Shown here in pieces: positions 24,483 to 32,591 of a DNA stretch of 64,000 nt. Each line of letters opens with the position of its first letter. Positions within the stretch are counted from its first letter, which is position 1. Source of the DNA: Bog-473 sp963744225 (GTDB lineage: Bacteria > Actinomycetota > Acidimicrobiia > Acidimicrobiales > RAAP-2). The translations under genes and the position numbers were made by a program. Under the pieces are notes generated by a model. It saw only the letters and a program-made list of their open reading frames with translations, was not told the DNA's origin and searched no databases. Where the stretch lies: assembly GCA_963744225.1 (NCBI GenBank), contig CAVUSV010000003.1, positions 682,001 through 746,000 of the forward strand, in the 5' to 3' direction.

Positions 24483-25046
24483 GTGAACGCCGGGCACATG
24501 CAATTCTGCGCCAGCGACGAATGGCGCCAGATGGTGCACGAGAGCATCCTCCCAGTCGCGCTGCGCGGCGTCGATATCGGTGACGCAGCCATCGAGATCG
24601 GGCCGGGCCCCGGTTTCACCACCGACGTGCTGCGCACCATGACGGGCCGTCTGACCGCAGTGGAGGTCGACGAGGGGCTGGCGGCGTCACTGGCCGAACG
24701 GATGGGTGGCGGGAACGTGGACGTGGTCGTCGGCGATGCGGCAGCGCTGGACTTCCCGGCAGACCGGTTCACCGGTGCAGCCTCGTTCCACATGCTCCAC
24801 CACATCGCCCCGTCGGCCCGACAGGACCGCGTCTTCGCCGAGCTGTCCAGGGTGCTGGCGCCCGGCGGGGTACTGGTCGCGGCGGACGGGACCCACTCCG
24901 AGGGCAGCGCGCTCTTCCACCAGGGCGACACCTACAACCCGATCAGTCCCGACGAGTTGGAGTCCCGTCTCGGCGCCGCCGGCTTTGTCTCGGTCGAAGT
25001 GCGTGCCTTCGACCTCGGCTGGGTGTGCACCGCGCTGGTCCGCTGA
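24483..25046 (+). CDS. Class I SAM-dependent methyltransferase
   Basis: 187 residues from GTG 24483, 13 bases after the amidohydrolase. Motif I AIEIGPGPGFTTDVL near residue 33, acidic end of beta-2 in VEVDEG, VVGDAAALDFP (motif II) and HMLHHI. Similar in length to methyltransferase-11 proteins. Last gene of the operon; it may methylate an intermediate or be a passenger. Confidence 0.8.
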   Translation: MNAGHMQFCASDEWRQMVHESILPVALRGVDIGDAAIEIGPGPGFTTDVLRTMTGRLTAVEVDEGLAASLAERMGGGNVDVVVGDAAALDFPADRFTGAASFHMLHHIAPSARQDRVFAELSRVLAPGGVLVAADGTHSEGSALFHQGDTYNPISPDELESRLGAAGFVSVEVRAFDLGWVCTALVR

Positions 25047-25163
25047 CGTCGGTCATCGCATCGCAACCGTTACCCCCACGTGCGCGGCATCCCTGTCACA
25101 CCGTGGAGAGACCGTCCGCGGAATCGGGTCAACGATCCGTCCGTGACCCTCTACGGGCCGAAA

Positions 25164-25706
25164 TCACTTGTTCACTTCGAGGGTGAACACCATGAACCAA
25201 GCGGGGAAGAGCCACACGAGCCGTCGTTCATAGAACTGAGGCCAGTGAGCCGCGACCCGAGCAACCAGACGATCGTGGGGACGTCGGTAGAACTTGATAC
25301 TACGAGCTCTCATACGAAAACGGACATCCGTGTAATACGAGTGCTCATGCTCGCCGGTGAAGTAGTCGAACGACTGGATCCCAAGGTGGTGGAGGTGGGT
25401 GGGGTCCGTGTAGGAGTTGTGGCTGGAGAAATGGGGCACCGCGATTTCGATCCGCGCGCCTCGTCGCGAGATCCGATGGATCTCCTCCATGGCGACGATC
25501 AGGTCCGGGAGGTGCTCGAGGACGTCAACCGCCTCGATCGTGTCAAATCGATCGTCCGGGAAGGGCCACGGAACCAGGCGCAAGTCATGGACGACATCTG
25601 GACTCGTGTCGGATGTGATGTCGAGGTTGACGGCTTCTTCCGACCAGGCTCGCCCAGAGCCAAGATTCAGAGTAGTCAGCTCGTCGAGGGCCGCCGAAGA
25701 CCGCAC
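25164..25706 (-). CDS. Class I SAM-dependent methyltransferase of the polysaccharide region
   Basis: 180 residues, GTG start. LNLGSGRAW near residue 13 (SAM site), NLDITSDTSPDVVHDL, and VDVLEHLPDLIVAMEEIHR with the usual acidic loop. The C-terminal WLFPAWFMVFTLEV is hydrophobic. Methyltransferases of this type in polysaccharide loci modify sugars or lipid-linked intermediates; the target is unknown. Separated by 82 bases from the acetyltransferase upstream. Confidence 0.75.
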   Translation of the reverse strand: MRSSAALDELTTLNLGSGRAWSEEAVNLDITSDTSPDVVHDLRLVPWPFPDDRFDTIEAVDVLEHLPDLIVAMEEIHRISRRGARIEIAVPHFSSHNSYTDPTHLHHLGIQSFDYFTGEHEHSYYTDVRFRMRARSIKFYRRPHDRLVARVAAHWPQFYERRLVWLFPAWFMVFTLEVNK

Positions 25707-25788
25707 GCAACGATCCTACAAAGGAGCGCGGGCGACCGTAAACCTGACTGCGGACGGGTTGCCGTGCAAACCATCTCGAGGTCGTACG

Positions 25789-26334
25789 TCAGTAGCCCCG
25801 GACATAGCGCGCCGGATTGCCCGCCCACATCTCGTGCGCTGGGATGTCCTTGGTCACCACCGCGTTTGCCCCAATGAAAGAGCGTTCGCCCAGGAGAACG
25901 TTTCCTAGGACGACAGCTCCGGGGCCGATCGTGACTCCGTCGTCCAAGGTTGGAGAACCGGGGAAGCTGGTTCCGGCGCCGAGCGTCACCGCCTGCATGA
26001 GCCGGCAGTTCTTCCCGATAACCACTTCGGGCCCCACGACGACACCGTTCGGGTGGTAGAGCCGGAGTCCCGGACCGATCTTCGCCCCTGCGGCGATGTC
26101 GCAGCCAGTTAACACACCGTTTACATATTTGACGAGACTTCCAAACAGCGGGCTCTGCCGGTGCAGAGCCTGGCTCAATCGCAGGAGCACAACCGACTGC
26201 ACCCGCTGCGTGAACAGGGCACGACCAATCGCAGATTTCCACGACGTGCACCCATCCTGCTTGAGGTCTTGCTTCAAGGTTTGCCACATTCCATCGGCCT
26301 GTGGTGGACGAACAAGCATCCGGTCGCCTTCCAT
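25789..26334 (-). CDS. Serine O-acetyltransferase-like hexapeptide acetyltransferase
   Basis: 181 residues. Left-handed beta-helix hexapeptide repeats from about residue 80 (GCDIAAGAKIGPGLRLYHPN, VVIGKNCRLMQAVTLGAG, GVTIGPGAVVLGNVLLGE), with the catalytic His in YHPNGVVVG. The N-terminal CysE helical domain is reduced. In polysaccharide loci this type often O-acetylates sugars or glycosyl carriers, so cysteine synthesis is less likely here. Start ATG 26334. Confidence 0.8.
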   Translation of the reverse strand: MEGDRMLVRPPQADGMWQTLKQDLKQDGCTSWKSAIGRALFTQRVQSVVLLRLSQALHRQSPLFGSLVKYVNGVLTGCDIAAGAKIGPGLRLYHPNGVVVGPEVVIGKNCRLMQAVTLGAGTSFPGSPTLDDGVTIGPGAVVLGNVLLGERSFIGANAVVTKDIPAHEMWAGNPARYVRGY

Positions 26335-26533
26335 TGGTCGTGACGCACTATACGTGTTTCGTTGTACGCAACAGGGGAAGGAAGAACAGAGCGTGAGCTC
26401 GGACGGGCGGCGCGTTCAGATCGGCTCCAAAGCATATCTCTTGAGATTGCAACTCCTGCGTCGCTCTTCTCGAAGCGGAAACACACGACCGAGAAGAATT
26501 CTTTCCAGTCAACGGTGTTGACCCGCCTGAAAC
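26335..26533. promoter_or_regulatory. Divergent control region with short palindromes
   Basis: AT-richer than its neighbours. It contains ATCTCTTGAGAT (26436-26447, symmetry extended by flanking GCA/TGC) and AAGAATTCTT (26494-26503). Both could be operators for the acetyltransferase or the secreted repeat protein. No riboswitch motif was found. Confidence 0.35.
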
Positions 26534-28654
26534 ATGATCCCCCGCCCGCACCTAAAGGCGATGAGCCCGAAGTCCGATGATCTCTGTGTGGAAGTGTTGC
26601 CCTCGGCACGCCCGATGACCCGTCCGCGTGCACAGCGCGGACGCATCAGGCCGCGCCCGTTCTCGAACTGCCGCGGGACCCGCGTGATTGCCCATACCAC
26701 CTGGATTGTTGCAGTCGTTGTGAGCACAGTTGTGGCGGTCGCGGTACCGCCGGCGGAGGCGCTGGGAGCTCCGGCGAGCTCTGGATCCCGGGCGTCGTCC
26801 GACCACGCCGCTCCGTCAAGTCCCCGCACAACCGCCTACGGGTACACGGGGCAGACCATCAGTGAACCTGCGGTCGGGATGGCACCGACACCCGATGCCA
26901 GGGGCTACTGGCTCGTCGGATCTGACGGCGGCGTCTTCTCATTCGGGGATGCCCCGTTCTTCGGTTCCACCGGGGGCATCCATCTCAACCGGCAGATTGT
27001 CGGGATGGCGCCGACCCCCAACGGCCAGGGTTACTGGCTTGTGGGCTCTGACGGCGGCATCTTCTCGTTCGGGGACGCCTCGTTTTTCGGTTCGACCGGG
27101 GGCATCCACCTCAACCAACCGATCGTCGGGATGGCGCCGACTCCGGATGGCCGCGGTTACTGGCTGGTCGCGACGGACGGCGGCATCTTCTCTTATGGGG
27201 ACGCGCGGTTCTTTGGGTCTACCGGGGGCATCCGCCTCAACCGGCCGATCGTGGCAATGGGCCTTACCCCCGGCGGTCAGGGTTACTGGCTGGTTGCCAC
27301 CGACGGCGGCATCTTCTCGTTCGGGGATGCCTCATTCTTCGGGTCCACCGGGAGCATTCACCTCAACCAGCCCATCGCCGGAATGGCATCGACCCCCGAT
27401 GCCCGGGGTTACTGGCTGGTCGCCACCGACGGCGGAATTTTCTCGTACGGGGACGCGCGGTTCTTTGGGTCGGCGGCGAGTGCCGGGATCACGGTGCCGA
27501 TCGTCGGGATGCAGTCCAGTCAAACCGGGCTGGGATACTCGTTGATAGGCCGAGGTGGACAGATCTATCCATTTGGAGACGCAACGTCGACGAGCGTCAG
27601 CGGCCTGGTCTCAGCTATCAGTCAACAGGTCGCGGGCTCACTGCGAGCGGACGTGACAACGCTTGTCGACCAGCAAACGCCGGGCAATCCCAATGGGCTG
27701 TGGGTCGGGGGCGATCCGAACTATTGGCGCACGAGTTCCGGTCCCGGCCTGGCGGCCGCTGCCGTGGCGGCGTTGACCGGTGATCCCACCATGCGTTCCG
27801 ACGCGGAGCAGACCTTCAACACGCTCATCGCCCAGCACGAGCAGCCCAATGGATCCTTCACCGCTGTGTCCGGGGCTCCTACCCCGCAGCCGATCGCCAT
27901 CGACACCATGTTCTTCATCGACAACCTTGGGATGGCGTTGTGGGCGCTCCGATCGCAGCTGCCGCCCGGCGAGATCGCGACGTGGTCGGCTGCCATCGCC
28001 GCCGGAGCGACCTATCTCGTGAACAATGGAAACCTCACCTGGTACACGAACGGCAACATCGTCATCGGAAACGCTTTGGCGATGGCGCTCGCCTACGCGG
28101 CCTCGGGCAATCCCGTCTTCGAGACCTATTTCCAGCAGGAGCTCGCCTTCGCCGTGGCTCCTCCTCAGAACCGCTGGCCGGGATTCGGCCTCATCTACAC
28201 AAAGAATCCGTCCCTTCCCAACGGGTCAGACGGGTCGGCCTACCTCGCCGAGTCGGGAGGGGGCGCCCCCGGATTCGACGCCGACTACACGCAACTGCAG
28301 CTGGACCAACTGACGCGGCTGTACCTCGTCACGAACTCGCCGACAGTCCTGCGCCTCGTGAACCTTCTGGTCAACCAGGAATGGTCGTTGGTGGACTCCC
28401 CAACCCTCGATCTGAACACTTCGGGTGGAACGCGGCATCCGCAACCGAACCGGAGCATTCCCTTCACCACGCCCGCGCTGGCGTTGAGTGCCTCCGCCGG
28501 TGGCCAATCCTTCCTTACCCCCATTCTCGAGCAGCAGGCGGGCCTGATCGAATCGGACTATTCCGGCCTCACCTCCTATTGGAGCCCGGGAGGCCAGTAC
28601 GGCTTTGGACTCCAGGCTGCGACGGCGGTCTTGTTGGGTCTCTCTTCTCCGTGA
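26534..28654 (+). CDS. Secreted repeat protein with C-terminal (alpha/alpha)-type domain, possible polysaccharide-active enzyme
   Basis: 706 residues (later in-frame starts such as MTRPRAQ near residue 28 are possible). Signal helix VIAHTTWIVAVVVSTVVAVAV, then five 42-residue repeats of the GYWLVATDGGIFSFGDA type (about residues 110-330). Residues about 365-706 form an all-helical domain with repeated pairs such as GLAAAAVAALTGDP, DTMFFIDNLGMALWALRSQL, GNALAMALAYAASGNPVF and YTQLQLDQLTRLYLVTNSP, a layout seen in (alpha/alpha)6 glycosidases and lyases. No named family was recognised. Its place among the EPS genes suggests it trims or binds the polymer. It converges with a glycosyltransferase gene. 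Confidence 0.7.
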   Translation: MIPRPHLKAMSPKSDDLCVEVLPSARPMTRPRAQRGRIRPRPFSNCRGTRVIAHTTWIVAVVVSTVVAVAVPPAEALGAPASSGSRASSDHAAPSSPRTTAYGYTGQTISEPAVGMAPTPDARGYWLVGSDGGVFSFGDAPFFGSTGGIHLNRQIVGMAPTPNGQGYWLVGSDGGIFSFGDASFFGSTGGIHLNQPIVGMAPTPDGRGYWLVATDGGIFSYGDARFFGSTGGIRLNRPIVAMGLTPGGQGYWLVATDGGIFSFGDASFFGSTGSIHLNQPIAGMASTPDARGYWLVATDGGIFSYGDARFFGSAASAGITVPIVGMQSSQTGLGYSLIGRGGQIYPFGDATSTSVSGLVSAISQQVAGSLRADVTTLVDQQTPGNPNGLWVGGDPNYWRTSSGPGLAAAAVAALTGDPTMRSDAEQTFNTLIAQHEQPNGSFTAVSGAPTPQPIAIDTMFFIDNLGMALWALRSQLPPGEIATWSAAIAAGATYLVNNGNLTWYTNGNIVIGNALAMALAYAASGNPVFETYFQQELAFAVAPPQNRWPGFGLIYTKNPSLPNGSDGSAYLAESGGGAPGFDADYTQLQLDQLTRLYLVTNSPTVLRLVNLLVNQEWSLVDSPTLDLNTSGGTRHPQPNRSIPFTTPALALSASAGGQSFLTPILEQQAGLIESDYSGLTSYWSPGGQYGFGLQAATAVLLGLSSP
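26870..27490 (+). repeat. 126-bp tandem repeat (coding), five units
   Basis: The GG.TACTGGCT block recurs at 26903, 27029, 27155, 27281 and 27407, always 126 bases apart. Same 42-residue unit as in the NlpC/P60 gene at 9.3 kb, but units differ more at the DNA level. Confidence 0.8.
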
Positions 28655-28724
28655 ACGTTGACGCTCCATGGAGTCGGGTGAGGCGGTTGAGGGTCGCCCC
28701 CCGACTGTCTGGAGACGGACGTTC

Positions 28725-29933
28725 TCAGCCGTGCACGAAGCGACCCTGGTGACCGGAGCCAGGCGGATCGGCGCTGCACCACCGGCGACGACTGAGCGAA
28801 GTGCGAGAGTACGCGTTTTCGAGCCCGTCCACGTGAATCGCCCACGTGCAGTGCGTCGCTCCCCAGCGTGCGGTCGCCAGCCCCACTGCGTCTCGGCGAC
28901 TGGAATCGGCGGCCAGCTCGGCGATGGCCTTCGACAATCCCTCTGGGTCGTCGTCCTCAACCCGCACACACGGCAGGCCGTCATCCATCGGACCCGTGAC
29001 GGCGGGCACGGGCGTTCCGACGATCGGACGACCTTCAACGGCGGCTCTCACGAGGATGCCGCTGACAGGGTTCGAACGTCGATAGGGGATCACGACCATC
29101 GCGGCCCGAGCGATAATCGTGTTGAACGTCGTGTCGTCGACCCATCCCTCCCAGGAGAACGGCGTGCCGGATCTCTCGAGTCGATGCTGGAGGTCCGCTG
29201 CGTAGCCGTGATCTCCCGCGCCGGGCTCGCCGACGATTTGCAGCCGGAGGCCGGTCGTCGAGCCGAGGTTCTCGCACGCCACCACCAGGCGGTCGAGTCC
29301 CTTGGCTGGCGCGATATAGCCGGCGTACACCACGGTGTCGCACTGCGACGGGGGACGGTCCGCAGTGGGAGCGTCGGCGCCATGCGCCACGGTGACCACC
29401 GGCGAGCAGCCAACCCCCTCGAGCTGTCGTGCCGATTCCCGGCTCAGTGTCACCCAGACTGCGGTCCGGCGGCGCACAAACGCCCGGAGGGGCCGGTCCA
29501 GGAGCCGCGCGAACACCTTGGATGCGATCGCGTCTCGTAGTCCGGGCCCTGTGACGATGACGCCACTGCCTGGCGAGCCGACGAGTCGGGGCCCATCGTG
29601 CGACACCGTCACAAGATCCCCCCGCAGGAAGCCTGCCCACAGCGCCAGCCAGAATGTCGACAGTGCCGTCAGGCCGAGCTCGACGTGGACGATATTGGCG
29701 CTGCGTATCAACGATCGACGAGCCCAGACCTGCCGCAGACCCTCACGTGCAGGTGATCCCCGGTCGCCGCCGGTGAGCTCGGCCACAACGACCCCTCTCG
29801 CCCGCAGTTCGGCCGCGCAACACCCGGCCACATACGCGACCCCACCGGTTTTGGGGCGGATCATGACAACCCGATATGTCGGTGGTTCCACCGCCCTCTC
29901 GTTGATCCGGTTGCCCTCAGGCAATCGACTCAT
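28725..29933 (-). CDS. Glycosyltransferase (GT-B fold)
   Basis: 402 residues from ATG 29933. N-terminal IRPKTGGVAYVAGCCAAEL, acceptor domain, then donor domain with VVYAGYIAPAKGLDRLVVACE near residue 220 and RRSNPVSGILVRAAVEGRPIVGT, the E-x7-E-like donor motif of GT4. The start overlaps the previous gene by 17 bases. Last gene of the EPS operon. The C-terminal 30 residues are Ser/Arg-rich and may be disordered. Confidence 0.78.
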   Translation of the reverse strand: MSRLPEGNRINERAVEPPTYRVVMIRPKTGGVAYVAGCCAAELRARGVVVAELTGGDRGSPAREGLRQVWARRSLIRSANIVHVELGLTALSTFWLALWAGFLRGDLVTVSHDGPRLVGSPGSGVIVTGPGLRDAIASKVFARLLDRPLRAFVRRRTAVWVTLSRESARQLEGVGCSPVVTVAHGADAPTADRPPSQCDTVVYAGYIAPAKGLDRLVVACENLGSTTGLRLQIVGEPGAGDHGYAADLQHRLERSGTPFSWEGWVDDTTFNTIIARAAMVVIPYRRSNPVSGILVRAAVEGRPIVGTPVPAVTGPMDDGLPCVRVEDDDPEGLSKAIAELAADSSRRDAVGLATARWGATHCTWAIHVDGLENAYSRTSLSRRRWCSADPPGSGHQGRFVHG

Positions 29934-31059
29934 CCTCGTGGACCGGGTCCCGGGTCGGGTGCTCGTAGATCCCGATGCAGGTCTGTGCGATTGACCTCCA
30001 GGACAGTTGGTTCGCCCTCGCCAGTGCAGCCCGCGACATTCGTTTCCAGAGCGCGTCATCGGACAGCAGCGCGCACGCGGCCTGCACGATGGCGGACGGG
30101 TCGGCCGGGTCGATGACGAATCCGTTCTGTTCATGCTCGACCAACTCGGGCATTCCGCCCACGTCGGTGCAGATCACCGGTGTCGCGCACGCCATAGCCT
30201 CGAGCAGGGTGAGGCCCAGGAGCTCGGACTTGACCGCCCGTGGGCCAGAGATCGGTCGGTAGACAGACGGCAGGAGCGCGACCCGCGAGCTGCGGTAGGC
30301 GGTAATGAGGGCTTTGTCGTCGACGTCCTCCCTGAACTCGACCTGTTTGCCGCGTGCCTTGTCATCGAGAAGTCGCCGGTAGTGCGGGTCGTAGGGTCTG
30401 CCGATGACCAGCAGTGGCATCGTGGCCGGCAAGGCGTCGATGACCCGATCGATGCCCTTGTGAGGAAGCAGTCGTCCCACGAACACCGCCCGAGGCTCTC
30501 GCTCGACCCGGTCGTCGGGACTGAATCGTGTCGTGTCAACACCGCCGAGAGAGACTCGCGTGCGATCCTGCATTTCGGGGTAGAAGGTTGCCCCGAAACG
30601 ACTCAGCGCAATGAACCCCGTCAGGTGGTGATGGAGGCGGAGTGTCCTCCAGAAGTTGGGTCCACTGCCCCCACAGTCCGTGGCAAATGTTCGCTTACCC
30701 AGCAGTCGACCCAGTACCACGCACTGGTTTGCCACAATGGTCTCCCACTGATGCACGTGCACAACGTCGGCCTTCGCAATAGCTGGGAGAAGGTCCGCCG
30801 CGATCGGATTCACGTCAGACCCCTTCCACCTGCCAACGCGCCTCGCCACCCGGACGTGCAGGTTGCCATCGCGGTACGAACGTCGCTGCTCCCCGAAGGT
30901 GAGCAACGTCACCCGACAGATTTCGGACATCGCTTTGGCCAGCTCGTAGGGGAAGCGCTCGCCGCCACCGAAGAGGCCGTCCTCGCCGAAGGAAGCTGGC
31001 GACACATGGAGCACCCTCAGTTCGGCGAGCGATCGTTTGGCCGATTTCGGCATGATCAT
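29917..31059 (-). CDS. Glycosyltransferase family 4
   Basis: 380 residues from ATG 31059, overlapping the flippase stop (ATGA). LRVLHVSPASFGEDGLFGGG at the N-terminus is a classic GT4 start, VVHVHQWETIV, FVGRLLPHKGIDRVIDALP near residue 200, and LGLTLLEAMACATPVICTDVGG with the donor-binding E-x7-E. Adds a sugar to the lipid-linked repeat unit. Donor and linkage unknown. Confidence 0.87.
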   Translation of the reverse strand: MIMPKSAKRSLAELRVLHVSPASFGEDGLFGGGERFPYELAKAMSEICRVTLLTFGEQRRSYRDGNLHVRVARRVGRWKGSDVNPIAADLLPAIAKADVVHVHQWETIVANQCVVLGRLLGKRTFATDCGGSGPNFWRTLRLHHHLTGFIALSRFGATFYPEMQDRTRVSLGGVDTTRFSPDDRVEREPRAVFVGRLLPHKGIDRVIDALPATMPLLVIGRPYDPHYRRLLDDKARGKQVEFREDVDDKALITAYRSSRVALLPSVYRPISGPRAVKSELLGLTLLEAMACATPVICTDVGGMPELVEHEQNGFVIDPADPSAIVQAACALLSDDALWKRMSRAALARANQLSWRSIAQTCIGIYEHPTRDPVHEDESIA

Positions 31060-32591
31060 CCGGTCTGGCTCCGTAGCGCGAACCGTCGAGGGATGGGACA
31101 CGGAAGCTCGGTAGGCCAGCCGCCGAGCAAATAGGTCACGAGGAAAAAGGCGGCACCAGAAACGACCATTGCGACGACGGGCCATGAACGGAGGGCGAGC
31201 GCCGCAGCGACCATGGCCACGATACCCAGGGCGGGCACTCCGGTAGCGCGGAGCATCGGGGCATAGGCCATGCGGTGGCGCATCCCCACGAGCGAGCCGA
31301 GGCAGACTCCGAGCTCGGTGGCGACGGTGAGCCACGCGGAAGCAGTCACCCCGAAATGGGGAACCAACGCCAGGTTGCCGCCCACGTTGAACGCGAGCGC
31401 CGCGGCAGCCTGGGAGATGAGCCACTTGTTCCGCTTCGTGACCACCATGGCGTTGCCGAACACATTGGAAAGGGCGGCGAGGATGCCGGCAATCGCGAGG
31501 ATCTGTACGAGTGGGACCGCCGGACGGAATGCTCTGCCGAAGTAGAGCGTGACCGCGACCGGGGCAAAAAGAGCCACGGCGACGCAGGCGGGGACCGCGG
31601 TCACGGTCAACCAGTGCCATATTCGAGCACTGAACAGTCCGAGCGCGGCGGGGTCCCGTGCGCACGACGCCAGCCCTGGGAGCGCAGCCGTCATGATCAA
31701 GCCCGGCAGCGTCACGAGCAGGGTCAGAGTCTTGGTCGCCGCAGCGTAGTAACCCACCTCCCTGGTGGTGACGAGGAAGCCGATGATGCTGAGATCCAGG
31801 GTGAAGTACACGCTGGCCAGGAGCGAGCTAAGACCGAGCGGAAGAGAGGCCCTGAGCATCTCTCTGCGCACCGCACGGGAGGAGGTGGCCGCGTCGACGA
31901 GCTTGAGACCGGTGACGGTGACCACGACGATGTTGACCAAGATCATGCATGAGAGTGCGGTGGCGACTGCGACGGGTCCGCCTCCCGCAATCGCCACACC
32001 GGCGACGACCAGCACTTGGATCAGGTTGGTCGCGATGTCGATCGCGCCTAAGCGGGCGGTGTTGTAGCTGGCGTAGAACACCTGCTTGACGCTCGTGAGG
32101 CCGAAGAGAGCGATCCCAGGAACGAGGACCAGGAGGACCTGCATCCGCGTGGCCGCTGCCCCAGCAAGCACGGCAAAGAGGACGACGCAGACACCTACCG
32201 CCAGCGACCATTGTGTCTGAACTCGCAGCATCGACCTCACCAGAGAGCCGTCGTTTGCGCGGCCACTGCCTAACTCTCGGGCCAGCACGCTGCCGAACCC
32301 GAAGTCACAGACGGAAAGGGCGAGGTAGTACATGGCGAGTCCCGCGGAATAGCTTCCAAATCCGGCCACGCCGAGCTTGCGTGCCAGGATGGCAGTGGAC
32401 ACGGCCGAGAGCAGCTGGACGACGACTCGGCGCACAAACAGGACGTTGGCCGAACCGGCCACCTTTTTATGCAGTTGGTCGTCTTTATGCAGCTGGTCGT
32501 CTTTATGCAGCTGGTCGTCTCTCTGCAGTTGGTCGTCGCCGGAGCCGGGCGGCACTCGTTCCTGTCGCTCGACCGATCCGCCGTCCTTCAT
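31056..32591 (-). CDS. Wzx-like polysaccharide flippase with N-terminal hexapeptide repeats
   Basis: 511 residues, about 12-14 predicted membrane helices (VRRVVVQLLSAVSTAILARKL onward), MATE/Wzx superfamily. It would flip the undecaprenyl-linked repeat unit to the outer face. The N-terminal 50 residues contain four copies of DDQLH[K/R]-type hexapeptides that precede the first helix, not usual for Wzx. ATG 32591 overlaps the upstream glycosyltransferase stop. Sits in the middle of the operon. Confidence 0.82.
   Translation of the reverse strand: MKDGGSVERQERVPPGSGDDQLQRDDQLHKDDQLHKDDQLHKKVAGSANVLFVRRVVVQLLSAVSTAILARKLGVAGFGSYSAGLAMYYLALSVCDFGFGSVLARELGSGRANDGSLVRSMLRVQTQWSLAVGVCVVLFAVLAGAAATRMQVLLVLVPGIALFGLTSVKQVFYASYNTARLGAIDIATNLIQVLVVAGVAIAGGGPVAVATALSCMILVNIVVVTVTGLKLVDAATSSRAVRREMLRASLPLGLSSLLASVYFTLDLSIIGFLVTTREVGYYAAATKTLTLLVTLPGLIMTAALPGLASCARDPAALGLFSARIWHWLTVTAVPACVAVALFAPVAVTLYFGRAFRPAVPLVQILAIAGILAALSNVFGNAMVVTKRNKWLISQAAAALAFNVGGNLALVPHFGVTASAWLTVATELGVCLGSLVGMRHRMAYAPMLRATGVPALGIVAMVAAALALRSWPVVAMVVSGAAFFLVTYLLGGWPTELPCPIPRRFALRSQTG
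32466..32537 (-). repeat. 18-bp tandem repeat, four copies, in the flippase N-terminus
   Basis: Four head-to-tail 18-base units (TTTATGCAGTTGGTCGTC and close variants) at 32466, 32484, 32502 and 32520. Units two and three are identical. Each encodes DDQLHK or DDQLQR. In-frame copy-number change by slippage would alter only the cytosolic tail. Confidence 0.85.

Noticed and set aside
29060..29090. tRNA-like GGTTCGAAC T-arm string
   Set aside because: Lies within a glycosyltransferase gene and has no acceptor or anticodon stem around it.
32466..32537. CRISPR or regulatory iterons
   Set aside because: Head-to-tail 18-bp units without spacers, in frame inside the flippase gene.
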